Assembly (NCBI GenBank): GCA_021604805.1
Contig: BQJR01000002.1
Coordinates: forward strand, 828,665 to 892,664
Source: Planctomycetota bacterium
GTDB lineage: Bacteria; Planctomycetota; B15-G4
Reading direction: 5' to 3'
DNA: 64,000 bases
The translations under genes and the position numbers were made by a program. The notes beneath the pieces were generated by a model. It was not told where the DNA came from, did not search any database, and worked only from the letters and a program-made list of their open reading frames with translations. This document shows, one piece after another, positions 7,976 to 16,358 of the stretch; position 1 is the first letter of the stretch; each line of letters opens with the position of its first letter.

Positions 7976-9457
7976 TCAGGGCTCGTAGCGTCCCAGCAGG
8001 TCGTTGGCTGTTTCCACGCCGACGCGCATGGAGCGCGCCATGTTGTTGTACCAGAACTGTCCGGAGCGCCCGATCGAGCGCAGGTTGTCGAACTTGTCGT
8101 GCTCGGCCCAGATGCGATCGAGCTTCTCGCGGTAGTCCATCGGGTACACGGGGTAGCTGTCGGGCACGAACATGTACTCGATGTCTTCGATGTCCTCGCG
8201 CTTGCACACGCCGAGCTTCTCGAGGCCTTCGGCGATCTTGTCGAGCAAGCCCGCGCGCTCTTTCTCGTCGCGGAACTCGGTGCGCGTGATCTCCACGCAC
8301 AGGCTGTCTTTGCCTGCGGGGCAGAGTCCGCCGACGGAGCGGTTCGGGTAGTAGATGCGATTGAAGACGATGTCTTCGTCGGCGATGTAGGTGTAGAGGT
8401 CGTCGCCTTCAGCGAGCGGGCGATTGATCTTCATCAGGCCGAGCATGATCGTGAAGAAGGGCAGCTCTTCGCGCGGGATGCCGGCCAGCGTGCACATGCG
8501 GTGGATCGAGCCGGTCCAGATCACGCACTCGGGCTCGACGACTTCGCCGCCGTCCCAAGTGACCTTGGTGATGTGGTGCCCTTCGGTCTCGAAGGCCACG
8601 TTCGACGCCTTGAGGTGCAGCGTGCCGCCCTCGCGCTCGTAGGCCTCGGCCACGCGCTCGGTGATCATCCCCACGCCGCGCGGCGGGTAGAGCACCTTCT
8701 TGTAGTTCTTGGCGAAGGCCGTGCGGAACAGGCCCTGCACGATGAGCCAGGCGCGCTTGATGCCCTTGGGATGGCTGCGCTCTTCCTTCGAGTCGCCGCC
8801 TTCCGCGGGCTGCTGCGCCTTCACCTGCGGGTAGCGTTCGAGGTAGCGCTCCACGAGCTTGGGCTCGAGCTGCAGCGTCTTGTCGCGCTTCACGTCGGGC
8901 ACGTTGTGCACGGTGCGCGCGGTCTGGTTCCACCAATCGCGGTGAAGCTCGCCCTTGAGCCCGGTGCGGCTGGGGACCTTCTTCTCCATGTACGGGCCGA
9001 GGAACACGTCCCACAACTTGCCCCCGAACATGCCGCGCATGTACTCCTTGGCGGAGTAAGCGGTGGGGATGTTCTGCGTGAAGGAGTTGCGCAGGAAGGT
9101 GTAGATCGAGCTCGGCGGCAGCTTGAAAGCCGCGCTCGCCGACGGGGGCCAGGGCACGTTGCGCTTGCCGATCTTCGCGCCGATCTTGAAGTCGATCGGA
9201 CGCCACTCCTCAGGCTTCATGCTCGACTTGATCAGTTCGTTGACCTGATCGCTGACGTCGAGGAAGAAGTAGTGCGGACCGACATCGAACACGTGCTCGC
9301 CGAAGGACACCGTGCGCGCCAATCCGCCCACCACGTCGAGCCGCTCGAGCACGATGACTTCCTTGCCGGCGCGATGCAGAGTGGCCGCGGCGCCGAGCCC
9401 CGCCATGCCGGCACCCACCACTACGATCGGGCCGCTACGGGGAGGTGCGTTGGTCAC
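7976..9457 (-). CDS. FAD-dependent oxidoreductase, amine oxidase/UDP-galactopyranose mutase-like
   Basis: A 493-residue flavoprotein. The N-terminus has the dinucleotide-binding motif VVVGAGMAGLGAA followed by VIVLERLDVVGGLARTV, typical of the protoporphyrinogen oxidase/phytoene desaturase/UDP-galactopyranose mutase superfamily. Later segments such as GVGMITERVAEAYEREGGTL and the C-terminal SIGRSGQFWYNNMARSM (FAD pyrophosphate region) fit the same group. GTG 9457 is chosen because AGGAG lies about 7 bases upstream; the TTG at 9478 is too close to the likely transcription start. Neighbouring glycosyltransferase suggests a sugar- or lipid-linked substrate. The exact reaction is unknown. Confidence 0.8.
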   Translation of the reverse strand: MTNAPPRSGPIVVVGAGMAGLGAAATLHRAGKEVIVLERLDVVGGLARTVSFGEHVFDVGPHYFFLDVSDQVNELIKSSMKPEEWRPIDFKIGAKIGKRNVPWPPSASAAFKLPPSSIYTFLRNSFTQNIPTAYSAKEYMRGMFGGKLWDVFLGPYMEKKVPSRTGLKGELHRDWWNQTARTVHNVPDVKRDKTLQLEPKLVERYLERYPQVKAQQPAEGGDSKEERSHPKGIKRAWLIVQGLFRTAFAKNYKKVLYPPRGVGMITERVAEAYEREGGTLHLKASNVAFETEGHHITKVTWDGGEVVEPECVIWTGSIHRMCTLAGIPREELPFFTIMLGLMKINRPLAEGDDLYTYIADEDIVFNRIYYPNRSVGGLCPAGKDSLCVEITRTEFRDEKERAGLLDKIAEGLEKLGVCKREDIEDIEYMFVPDSYPVYPMDYREKLDRIWAEHDKFDNLRSIGRSGQFWYNNMARSMRVGVETANDLLGRYEP

Positions 9458-9795
9458 GGGTTGCTCCTGGGTCGACAAAAAGGGCGCGCATCATAGCGCG
9501 CGAACAGCGTGGCGTGGACTCGCGTGACTCCCCGTCGACCAGCCGGTGGGGGTGGCTTGACCCCAGCTCCAGAACCCGTCTCGCGAACCGCCGTGTGGGG
9601 CGTTCGACCCCCGATGCACAACTCGGGCTCGATACTTTCAAGAGACGCCGACGTCGAAAAAGCGATCCGAAACGGCCGGGCCATCGGGTAAGAAGGGTTC
9701 GGGTCTGCTGGCGGTAGGCCCACCACGCTGCGAAACCGGCCTCGATGGGGTCGCCACGCATCGATCTTGAACACGAGCAGGAGGGAGTCCAGCGC
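9458..9795. other. 338-base divergent intergenic region
   Basis: This gap separates the minus-strand oxidoreductase start from the plus-strand ArsR gene. Besides the TATGAT element and the ribosome sites I see no hairpin, no RNA gene and no convincing small protein gene. It may hold operators for the ArsR protein, but no clear inverted repeat stands out. Confidence 0.4.
9490..9495 (-). promoter_or_regulatory. -10-like TATGAT for the oxidoreductase-glycosyltransferase pair
   Basis: On the minus strand TATGAT lies about 33 bases before GTG 9457, with the AGGAG site in between. No good -35 match was found. Confidence 0.35.
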
Positions 9796-10200
9796 ATGGA
9801 CATGATGCAGGCCAACAACATGTCGCGAAGCCTCAAAGCGCTGTGCGACGTGAACCGCATCCGGATCCTCGAGATCCTCGTGCGGGGTGAGTTCTGTGTC
9901 ACGGAGCTCGTGGAGCAGCTCGGGATCGACCAGCCCAAGGTCAGCCACCACTTGGCGATCTTGCGCAGTGCGAGCGTGATCCGGAGTCGTCGCGACGGGC
10001 GACACATCAACTACTCGCTGCTGCCCACGGTGCACTCGCGCACCGAAGGGGATCAGGGTCCGGTCGACGTGTTCAACCTGGGCGAGCTGAGCGTGAGCTT
10101 CCGCTTCGAGCGCCCCGAGGAAGCCGGGCGTCGTCAGCGGCTCGACGGTCGACCCGCCAGCGACGACGGCGAACTCTCGGCCTCCGAAGCCGGCGCCTGA
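9796..10200 (+). CDS. ArsR-family transcriptional regulator
   Basis: A 134-residue winged-helix repressor. Residues 8-75 carry the ArsR fold: SRSLKALCDVNRIRILEIL, then the helix-turn-helix CVTELVEQLGIDQPKVSHHLAIL, and the wing RRDGRHINYSL. The metal-binding ELCVCDL box of classical sensors is reduced to one cysteine (EFCVTEL), so it may sense something other than metal. The C-terminal 50 residues are polar and likely disordered. ATG 9796 follows AGGAGGGAG (9779-9787); an in-frame ATG at 9745 precedes that site and is less likely. It is divergent from the oxidoreductase gene, a plausible target. Confidence 0.85.
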   Translation: MDMMQANNMSRSLKALCDVNRIRILEILVRGEFCVTELVEQLGIDQPKVSHHLAILRSASVIRSRRDGRHINYSLLPTVHSRTEGDQGPVDVFNLGELSVSFRFERPEEAGRRQRLDGRPASDDGELSASEAGA

Positions 10201-10225
10201 GTCCAGGCCTGAACGGACGAAGGGC

Positions 10226-10495
10226 TCAGCCCTCGCTCGCCACGTCGTCCTCTTCATCATCGAGCACGGGCTCTTCTTGCTTCGTGTGTTTGCGAAGCTC
10301 GAACTCGAAGCGCGCATTCGACGCGGCGTAGCGCAGCTTGCCCGCGCTGCACTCGGGGCACACCCAATCGAGCAACGCGGACATGTCGGCGTTGTAGTGG
10401 GTGAGCATGTTGTTGTTGCGGTTCACCCAACACTCGAACAAGCACTGTGGGCCGTCACACTCGAACTTCAGAAGTGACAACATGGTGCTCTTCAT
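10226..10495 (-). CDS. small zinc-ribbon-like protein
   Basis: An 89-residue protein with five cysteines: C13, C18 and C22 near the start and a CPEC pair (C46, C49), as in small zinc-binding domains. The tail is highly acidic (LDDEEDDVASEG). The start at ATG 10495 is supported by GGAG 9 bases upstream. I do not recognise a family or function. It is convergent with the ArsR gene and lies downstream of purF on the same strand, with a hairpin between them. Confidence 0.65.
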   Translation of the reverse strand: MKSTMLSLLKFECDGPQCLFECWVNRNNNMLTHYNADMSALLDWVCPECSAGKLRYAASNARFEFELRKHTKQEEPVLDDEEDDVASEG

Positions 10496-10685
10496 GTGCG
10501 GTGTCTCCGTGCGGGGGCGTCCGAGGGGCTTCGGCTCCTCGAGGTCGCTGCCGCGAACGTGGCTTCGAATTCTAGGGGTGAGGGCGAAGACCACAAGACC
10601 TTCACCGGGTCAGAACCTGAGGCGCGCCCGAATCGCGCCGTGAGTGCTCAGAGCGCGTGATCGCCAACGCGAGCCCGGGGCGGGT

Positions 10686-10706
10686 CGAGCGCCAACTCGG
10701 CGCTCG
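10686..10706 (-). terminator. hairpin after purF
   Basis: CGAGCGCC and GGCGCTCG form a perfect 8-base-pair stem around loop AACTC, starting 7 bases beyond the purF stop codon on the minus strand. No T-run follows. Confidence 0.5.
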
Positions 10707-10712
10707 CGGGTG

Positions 10713-12185
10713 TCAGCCTGGCGGTTGCTCGGCGCCAGCCACGATGCGTTCGGCCTCGATGTTCGCGAGGCGGGCTTCGTCGACATCGCCGGTGGGATAG
10801 TGGCCGGAGAAGCACGCGTTGCAGCTGTCGGTGAGCGCGTCGTTGCCTTCGAACACGGCCTGCTTGAGGCTCTCAAGAGGCAGGTAGACAACGCCGTCGG
10901 CGCCGATCTCTTGCGCGATGGCTTCGTCGCTGCGATCGCGCGCGACGAACTCGTTCTTGGTGGCCATGTCGATGCCGTAGATGCACGGGTAGCGCAGCGG
11001 CGGCGACACCGAGGCGAAGTACACCTTGCGCGCGCCAGCGCGGCGCGCCACCTCGACGATCTTGCGCGAGGTGTTGCCGCGCACGATCGAGTCGTCGACC
11101 AAGAGCACGTCTTTGCCGTCGAACTCGAGCTGGATCGGGTTGAGCTTCATGCGGATCGCGTCGCGCCGCAGGTCGTTGCTGCCCATGATGAAGGTGCGAC
11201 CGATGTAGCGGTTCTTCACCAGGCCTTCGCGGTAGGTCATGTCGAGCGCGCGCGCCATGGCCATCGCCGAGGTCGTGGCCGACTCGGGCACGGGGATGAT
11301 CACGTCGGCCTTCCAGCCCGTGGCTTCCCACACGGGCGCCATCAACTCGCCGAGACGCAGGCGCGTCTTGTAGACCGAGACCTTGTCGAGGAAGGAGTCG
11401 GGGCGCGCGAAGTAGACCCACTCGAACAGGCAGGGCGTGTGCGTGTTCTCGCCGATCTGCTCGCGATGCAGCTCACCGTGCTTGTCGATGAACACGGCCT
11501 CGCCGGCGGCCAGGTCGACGGTTTCATGGAAGTCGAGGATGTCCATGAGCACCGATTCGGAGGCCACGCACCATGTCTTGCGGCCCTGCTCGTCGAGGCG
11601 ACTGCCCATGATGATCGGCTTGATGCCGTAGGGGTCGCGGAAGGCGTACATGCCTTCGTCGGCCACGATGCCGACGACCGAGTAGGCGCCCTTCACGCGG
11701 CTGAACACACCGCGCACGGCGTCGAAGATGTTCTTCGGTTGCAGCGTCTCGATCTTCTGGCGGGCCAATTCGTCGCCGAAGACATTGAGGATGCCTTCGA
11801 GGTCGCAGGAGCTGTTCACGTGCCAGTGCGAGCCGGCCGACATCTCGTTGCGGATCTCGTCGAAGTTGGTGACGTTGCCGTTGTGCACCATCCCCACGCC
11901 GAAGGGGTAGCCGATCATGAACGGCTGCGCGTCCTCGGCGCCACCCAAGCCCACGGTGGGGTAGCGCACGTGCGCCACGCCCATCCAACCCGTGAGCGAC
12001 TCGGCGGCTTCGGGGGTGAACACGTCGCGCACCAAGCCTTGCGACTTGTGCAGGTGGAAGCGGCCATCGTAGGTGAGCGCGCCGGCGGCATCCTGACCGC
12101 GGTGCTGGATGGCGAGCAGGCCGGTGGCGAGTTGCGGGAAGACCTGGCTGTCGCGAGGTCCGAGGATGCCGATGAATCCGCACAT
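10713..12185 (-). CDS. purF: amidophosphoribosyltransferase
   Basis: The 490-residue enzyme makes 5-phosphoribosylamine from PRPP and glutamine, the first step of purine synthesis. Cys2, directly after the start methionine (MCGFIGILG), is the N-terminal glutamine-hydrolysing nucleophile; HRGQDAAG and HNGNVTN are conserved glutaminase segments. The C-terminal transferase domain has the PRPP loop VLLVDDSIVRGNTS. Cysteines in CLFEWVYFARPDS, YPCIYGID and CNACFSG match the four 4Fe-4S ligands of the Bacillus-type enzyme, but there is no propeptide before Cys2. It is a single-gene unit with its own -10-like element at 12215-12220. Length is normal for the family. Confidence 0.96.
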   Translation of the reverse strand: MCGFIGILGPRDSQVFPQLATGLLAIQHRGQDAAGALTYDGRFHLHKSQGLVRDVFTPEAAESLTGWMGVAHVRYPTVGLGGAEDAQPFMIGYPFGVGMVHNGNVTNFDEIRNEMSAGSHWHVNSSCDLEGILNVFGDELARQKIETLQPKNIFDAVRGVFSRVKGAYSVVGIVADEGMYAFRDPYGIKPIIMGSRLDEQGRKTWCVASESVLMDILDFHETVDLAAGEAVFIDKHGELHREQIGENTHTPCLFEWVYFARPDSFLDKVSVYKTRLRLGELMAPVWEATGWKADVIIPVPESATTSAMAMARALDMTYREGLVKNRYIGRTFIMGSNDLRRDAIRMKLNPIQLEFDGKDVLLVDDSIVRGNTSRKIVEVARRAGARKVYFASVSPPLRYPCIYGIDMATKNEFVARDRSDEAIAQEIGADGVVYLPLESLKQAVFEGNDALTDSCNACFSGHYPTGDVDEARLANIEAERIVAGAEQPPG

Positions 12186-12214
12186 AAAGCGTCGCCAGAG
12201 CTGAGGAGTGATCG

Positions 12215-12220
12215 ATTCTA
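12215..12220 (-). promoter_or_regulatory. -10-like TAGAAT for purF
   Basis: On the minus strand TAGAAT lies about 30 bases upstream of the purF ATG. No ribosome site is evident between them. It is back to back with TAGGCT (12256-12261) facing the next gene. Confidence 0.4.
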
Positions 12221-12255
12221 GCGGTCCGGCCTCAGCGTCGCCACGCGCGTGCTGT

Positions 12256-12261
12256 TAGGCT
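12256..12261 (+). promoter_or_regulatory. -10-like TAGGCT for exported protein
   Basis: TAGGCT lies 62 bases before ATG 12324 in the purF divergent gap. The match to a -10 element is partial. Confidence 0.25.
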
Positions 12262-12323
12262 GGTCGCCCGCTCATGCGCGCGGCGCGGGGCGAGTTCGTC
12301 TTCCTCATCCACGACCTATCGCC

Positions 12324-13193
12324 ATGCTCAGCCTGCTGCTCGCCGCCGCCTTCGCCCTGCCGCAAGACACGCCCACGGAACCGGCACCGCCGGTTGCTGC
12401 GCCCGAAACGCCCGCTGCGGTCACGCGTTTCCTCGCCAGCGCGCAGGCCAAGCTCTACGACCCGCGGCAGAACGGCCTGGAATCGCTGAGTTTCAGTGCG
12501 CCGCTGAAGTTTCCGATGGGGCCCGAGATGCTCGAGCTGGGAGCGGTCGACGTGGCCTGGATGGCCGATGAGCCGGTGAACATCGAGCCGCGCTTGGGCG
12601 AGCTGCCCGACGCTCTCAAGGCGGCGCTGCCAGCCGAGATGATTCCGCAGTTCCGCGCCACGATCGAAGCCGCGCTGCCCAGCCTGGCCGAGCAGCTGCT
12701 CTCGATCGCCATCGGCGACCTGTTCGGGCCGCTCATGCAAACCCACAGCGGCGCGCTCGGCACGACGGACGGCGCCGTGTCGATCACCTTCACCTCCGCG
12801 CAGGATCCGACGGGAGTCGGCGCCACTGTGGTCTGGACCTTCGACGACGACGGCCTGCCCCTGATGTCCGTCACGGAAGCGCAGCAGGAGGGCCCGATGG
12901 GTCCGATGACCGTCACCGTGAACACCGAGCACAGCTGGCGCGCAGGCCCCGGCGGCAAGCTCGTGCTCGACAAGGTCACGGCCACGCGCAGCATCGCCGG
13001 TCAGAGCATCGTGGAGACGACCACCGCCGAGTACGTCACCCACGCCGACATGCTGTTGCTCACGGCCATCGAGAGCAAGCAGTCGATGATGGGCCAGGAG
13101 CTCGTGAACCGCATCGACCTCAAGAACCTCATGGCGAACGGCGAGGCCGTGCGTGCAGTGAGCGCGCCCGCCGACGCAGAGAGCGACGGCTGA
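12324..13193 (+). CDS. exported protein of unknown function
   Basis: A 289-residue protein beginning with a short hydrophobic signal peptide (MLSLLLAAAFALPQD), followed by a Pro/Ala/Glu linker. The body alternates strands and amphipathic helices, with a VVWTFDDDGLPLMSVTEAQQ segment and a TVTVNTEHSWRA strand. I recognise no family. The upstream in-frame extension to 12249 would put the start inside the promoter element and spoil the signal peptide, so ATG 12324 is chosen; no clear ribosome site is present. It is likely periplasmic. It converges on the aminotransferase gene, separated by a strong hairpin. Confidence 0.7.
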   Translation: MLSLLLAAAFALPQDTPTEPAPPVAAPETPAAVTRFLASAQAKLYDPRQNGLESLSFSAPLKFPMGPEMLELGAVDVAWMADEPVNIEPRLGELPDALKAALPAEMIPQFRATIEAALPSLAEQLLSIAIGDLFGPLMQTHSGALGTTDGAVSITFTSAQDPTGVGATVVWTFDDDGLPLMSVTEAQQEGPMGPMTVTVNTEHSWRAGPGGKLVLDKVTATRSIAGQSIVETTTAEYVTHADMLLLTAIESKQSMMGQELVNRIDLKNLMANGEAVRAVSAPADAESDG

Positions 13194-13195
13194 AC

Positions 13196-13236
13196 CGAGC
13201 TCGGGCCGTCGTGCTCGCGCGCGACGGCCCGGCTCG
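13196..13236. terminator. convergent terminator hairpin
   Basis: Arms at 13196-13211 and 13222-13236 form a 15-base-pair stem with one bulged T (core GGGCCGTCG/CGACGGCCC) and a 10-base loop. It sits between two convergent genes and could serve both strands; neither side has a T-run. Confidence 0.6.
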
Positions 13237-13252
13237 TCGATCTGAATCGAGC

Positions 13253-14887
13253 TCAGTCGATCTCGATGCCGGTCTCGGCCTCGACCGCGGTGAACACGCG
13301 GTCGAGCGCGTCGATGATCTCGTCGATCTCGCGGGTGAGCACGTCGGACAGCAGCAGGATGCGCAGGCGTGACACCTCGCCCGCGCCACCGCAGCCGAGC
13401 AGTTTGAGCCCCATGCGCCAGCCCGTGTCCACGATCTTGGCGCGGTGACGCACGCTCAGACCCCACATGCAGCCGAGGCCTGAGAAGTCGGGGAAGAGCT
13501 CGTCGTGCTTGCTGCTCAACTCGGCGAGGCGCATGCGGATGTACTCGCCCTTGATGCGCGAGTTCTCGAGGTAACTGCGGCCGTCGAGGTGCTCATCGAG
13601 CTGATTCACCAGCATGTCGACGCAGGTGTAGGCGAGGTTCACGTCGAACAACTTGCCTGAGCCGAAGGTGTTGCTGTGCCAACCCTGGTGGCAGTCGTCG
13701 ACGAGGCTGCTGCGCACCATGGTCATGCCCAGCACGGCGGCTTTGGCGGTCCACACCAGGTCGGGCGTGACGTCGAAGTGTTGCGTGGCGAAGAGCTCGC
13801 CCGTGCGCCCGAAGGACTGCACTTCGTCGGTGCCGAACAGGATCCCGCGCGACTGACAGGCCTCGGCGATGCCGCTGAGCCAGGCCGGATCGGCGAGACG
13901 GTAGCCGCCCTCACCCTGGAAGACCTCGGTGAAGAAACCGGCGGCGAGCTCGCTGGGCACCTTGCCGGCGGCGATCACGGCGGCCACGCCCTCGGCCTGC
14001 ATGATCTCGGGCAGCGGACGGTCGTCGAGCAGCGCCGTGAACTCTTCCACGCTGCCGTTGAAGGGCACGTGCCGCACCCAGCGCAACTTGGAGTAGCCGA
14101 TGTGCTGCGCCTTCTTGCTGCGCGTGAGGTTGAGCACGCCGAGCGTGCGGCCGTGGAAGGCGAAGTCGCAGCCGAAGATGAAGAGCGGGTAGTCGTTGTA
14201 GACGGGGTCGGGGTGGTTCGTGTCGGCGTCGTAGAAGGCGTCGCGCTCGATGCCGAGGTCGGCCATCACGGCGGCGATGAGCTCGTCGCCATAGCTGCGC
14301 TGCAGTCGACGGTAGGCGTGCAGCTGCGCGAGCTTGAGCGCGGCCTCGCCCGACTCGGCGCCGCTGTTCGAGAAGAAGGTGCGGAAGCCGCCGGCCTCGG
14401 GGAAGGCCTGGCCTGTGAAGCGGTTCATCAGCGCGCCCAGCTCCACCGGACTCACCAAGCCTTCGATCGCGTCGCCGAAGAACATGAAGTCGTCGGTGTT
14501 GATCTCGCGCCGGAAGGCCAAGCCGCTCTCGGCCAGCGCGCGGATCACGCCTTGCACGCGCGGATGGTGTTCGTCGACGAGCTTCTGCGCCACGCCTTGG
14601 TAGAGGTCGAGGTACACACCCGCCGGCGACGCCACGAACATGCCCGCCGTGGGCCAACTCAGGTCGATCGCCGGGCTCACCGGGCCGGAGAGCGTGCTCG
14701 GCACGATCTGCTTCACGTGCTCGCTCTTCACGTCGGCGTAGTCGGGGTGCGGCGTGCCGTCGGTCGACACACTGGCGGTGCCGCGATTCAGGCGACGCCC
14801 GCACACGACCTGATCGGCGAAGGTCAGCCGACGGACCTCGGCCAGAAGGTCGTAACCGTCGATCACGATGCTCTCGGTGGATGTCAC
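13253..14887 (-). CDS. class III PLP-dependent aminotransferase
   Basis: A 544-residue class III aminotransferase. Visible motifs are FFSNSGAESGEAALKLA (cofactor phosphate region), FAFHGRTLGVLNLT, DEVQSFGRTGELFA (aspartate contacting the pyridine nitrogen) and the probable Schiff-base lysine in LVWTAKAAVLGM. It is longer than the usual 400 to 460 residues because of an N-terminal extension and an insert before FAFHGR. The amino donor cannot be told. Its GTG start overlaps the pyrI stop by 4 bases (GTGA), so it is translated with the pyrimidine genes, which may point to nitrogen metabolism linked to aspartate. That link is inference. Confidence 0.85.
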   Translation of the reverse strand: MTSTESIVIDGYDLLAEVRRLTFADQVVCGRRLNRGTASVSTDGTPHPDYADVKSEHVKQIVPSTLSGPVSPAIDLSWPTAGMFVASPAGVYLDLYQGVAQKLVDEHHPRVQGVIRALAESGLAFRREINTDDFMFFGDAIEGLVSPVELGALMNRFTGQAFPEAGGFRTFFSNSGAESGEAALKLAQLHAYRRLQRSYGDELIAAVMADLGIERDAFYDADTNHPDPVYNDYPLFIFGCDFAFHGRTLGVLNLTRSKKAQHIGYSKLRWVRHVPFNGSVEEFTALLDDRPLPEIMQAEGVAAVIAAGKVPSELAAGFFTEVFQGEGGYRLADPAWLSGIAEACQSRGILFGTDEVQSFGRTGELFATQHFDVTPDLVWTAKAAVLGMTMVRSSLVDDCHQGWHSNTFGSGKLFDVNLAYTCVDMLVNQLDEHLDGRSYLENSRIKGEYIRMRLAELSSKHDELFPDFSGLGCMWGLSVRHRAKIVDTGWRMGLKLLGCGGAGEVSRLRILLLSDVLTREIDEIIDALDRVFTAVEAETGIEID

Positions 14888-15360
14888 AGCAGGACGACCT
14901 CTCCCTTTCTCAACGAGCGTTCGCAGTAGTGGCAGCGGATGTGCAGCGGGTCGATGCGAACGACACGGAACTTGGTTTCGACGCGATCCTCGTTGCTGAT
15001 GCAGGAGGGGTTCGGGCAGCGGATCAGGTTTTCGATGATCTCGGGCGGCGTGGGTTGGAACTTCTCCACGACCTGGAACTCACGGATGATCGAGAAGCTC
15101 GCGCGCGGCGACACGAGCGCGATCTTGGCGACCTCTTCGGGCGTCACTTCGCGGCGCTCGATCTTGATGATGTCTTTCTGTTTCATCTTCGAGCTCTCGA
15201 GATTGAGCCCGATGGTCACGGCGCCTTCGAACTCGATGCCGAGGATCGCGAGCACCTTGAGCGCGGTGCCGGCCACGAGGTGATCGATCACGGTGCCTTC
15301 GCGCAGCGCCGTGACTTTGATCGACGGTTGGTACTCCGACTGCGGCTGCTGCGAACTCAA
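14884..15360 (-). CDS. pyrI: aspartate carbamoyltransferase regulatory chain
   Basis: The 158-residue regulatory subunit of aspartate transcarbamoylase. It binds nucleotide effectors with its N-terminal domain (TALREGTVIDHLVAG, GLNLESSKMKQKDIIKIE) and contacts the catalytic trimer through a C-terminal zinc domain with C115, C120, C143 and C146. The TTG start overlaps the pyrB stop by 4 bases (TTGA), and GGAGTG lies 6 bases upstream of it, an unusual but well-supported start. It overlaps the following aminotransferase gene in the same way. Together with pyrB it should make an allosteric ATCase. Confidence 0.95.
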   Translation of the reverse strand: MSSQQPQSEYQPSIKVTALREGTVIDHLVAGTALKVLAILGIEFEGAVTIGLNLESSKMKQKDIIKIERREVTPEEVAKIALVSPRASFSIIREFQVVEKFQPTPPEIIENLIRCPNPSCISNEDRVETKFRVVRIDPLHIRCHYCERSLRKGEVVLL

Positions 15361-16295
15361 AATTTCACTCCGAGCAAGAGTGAGAGCACCGCCTTGCGCA
15401 CCGTGAGGCCGTTGCGCGCTTGGTCGAAGTAAGCCGAGCCCGGGTAATCGTCGAGGTCGGTGCTGATCTCATTCAGGCGCGGGAGCGGGTGCAGCAGCGT
15501 GACCTCGGCGCCGATGCGCTCGATGGCGGCGCGGTCGATGCGGTAGGCGTTCTTGACCTTCTCGTACTCGACCGGGTCGGGGAAGCGCTCCTCTTGGATG
15601 CGGGTCGTGTAGATCACGTCCACGTCGGAGGCGATCGAGAAGAAGTCTTCGTCTTCGGTGTAGACCGTGCCGCGCGTGTCGAGCTCGTCGATGAAGTCGG
15701 GCGGCATGCGCAGGGATTGCGGCGACACGAGGAACAGCTCGTTGTCGAAGTGAGTCAGCGTCTCGATGAGTGAGTGCACCGTGCGGCTGTACTTGAGATC
15801 GCCGATGAAAGCGATCTTGAGGTTGTCGAGTCGGCCGCGCGTCTTGCGGATGGTGTAGAGGTCGAGCAGGGTTTGCGTGGGGTGCTGGTTGGTGCCGTCG
15901 CCTGCATTGATCACAGGCAGGCGCGTGCTCTCGGCGGCGAGGCGCGCGGCGCCTTCGCGCGGGTGACGGATCAGGATGATGTCGCAGTAGTTCTCCACCA
16001 CGCGGATCGAGTCGTGGAGCGATTCACCCTTGGCGGTCGACGAGACCTTCGCGTCGGCGAAGCCCACCACGCTGCCACCGAGCCGCTGCATCGCCGCTGA
16101 GAAGGACAGCCGCGTGCGCGTGGAGGGTTCGAAGAAAAGCGAACCGAGCACCTTGCCCTGCAGCACGGGCTGAGTCAGCGACTCGAACCTCTCGGCCATG
16201 TCGAGGAAGGCGTTGATCTCGTCGCGGCTCACATCGCGCATGGAGATCAGGTCACGCTCAGCGAACGCGAGGAGATCGTCGGCCTGCGTGCTCAC
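15357..16295 (-). CDS. pyrB: aspartate carbamoyltransferase catalytic chain
   Basis: The 312-residue catalytic subunit joins carbamoyl phosphate and aspartate, the second step of pyrimidine synthesis. Carbamoyl-phosphate binding motif FEPSTRTR (residues 55-62), GDGTNQHPTQTLLD and the aspartate-loop HPLPRLNEI are all present. Length is typical. GTG 16295 has GGAG about 6 bases upstream. It is the first of three overlapping genes (pyrB-pyrI-aminotransferase) and may also be read through from the acyltransferase gene 63 bases upstream. A -10-like TATCAT at 16353-16358 could give it its own promoter. Confidence 0.96.
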   Translation of the reverse strand: MSTQADDLLAFAERDLISMRDVSRDEINAFLDMAERFESLTQPVLQGKVLGSLFFEPSTRTRLSFSAAMQRLGGSVVGFADAKVSSTAKGESLHDSIRVVENYCDIILIRHPREGAARLAAESTRLPVINAGDGTNQHPTQTLLDLYTIRKTRGRLDNLKIAFIGDLKYSRTVHSLIETLTHFDNELFLVSPQSLRMPPDFIDELDTRGTVYTEDEDFFSIASDVDVIYTTRIQEERFPDPVEYEKVKNAYRIDRAAIERIGAEVTLLHPLPRLNEISTDLDDYPGSAYFDQARNGLTVRKAVLSLLLGVKF

Positions 16296-16352
16296 GATGA
16301 GCTCCGGTGCGAGTGGGACTCGCGGATTCGGTAGGGGTGCGACAGCGTCGCG

Positions 16353-16358
16353 ATGATA
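16353..16358 (-). promoter_or_regulatory. -10-like TATCAT for pyrBI
   Basis: On the minus strand TATCAT lies 58 bases before the pyrB GTG and directly after the acyltransferase stop. It is one mismatch from TATAAT; no clear -35 was found. Confidence 0.35.

Noticed and set aside
9454-10317. 287-codon minus-strand open frame across the ArsR gene and its upstream gap
   Set aside because: It overlaps a gene with a clear helix-turn-helix and has no domain resemblance.
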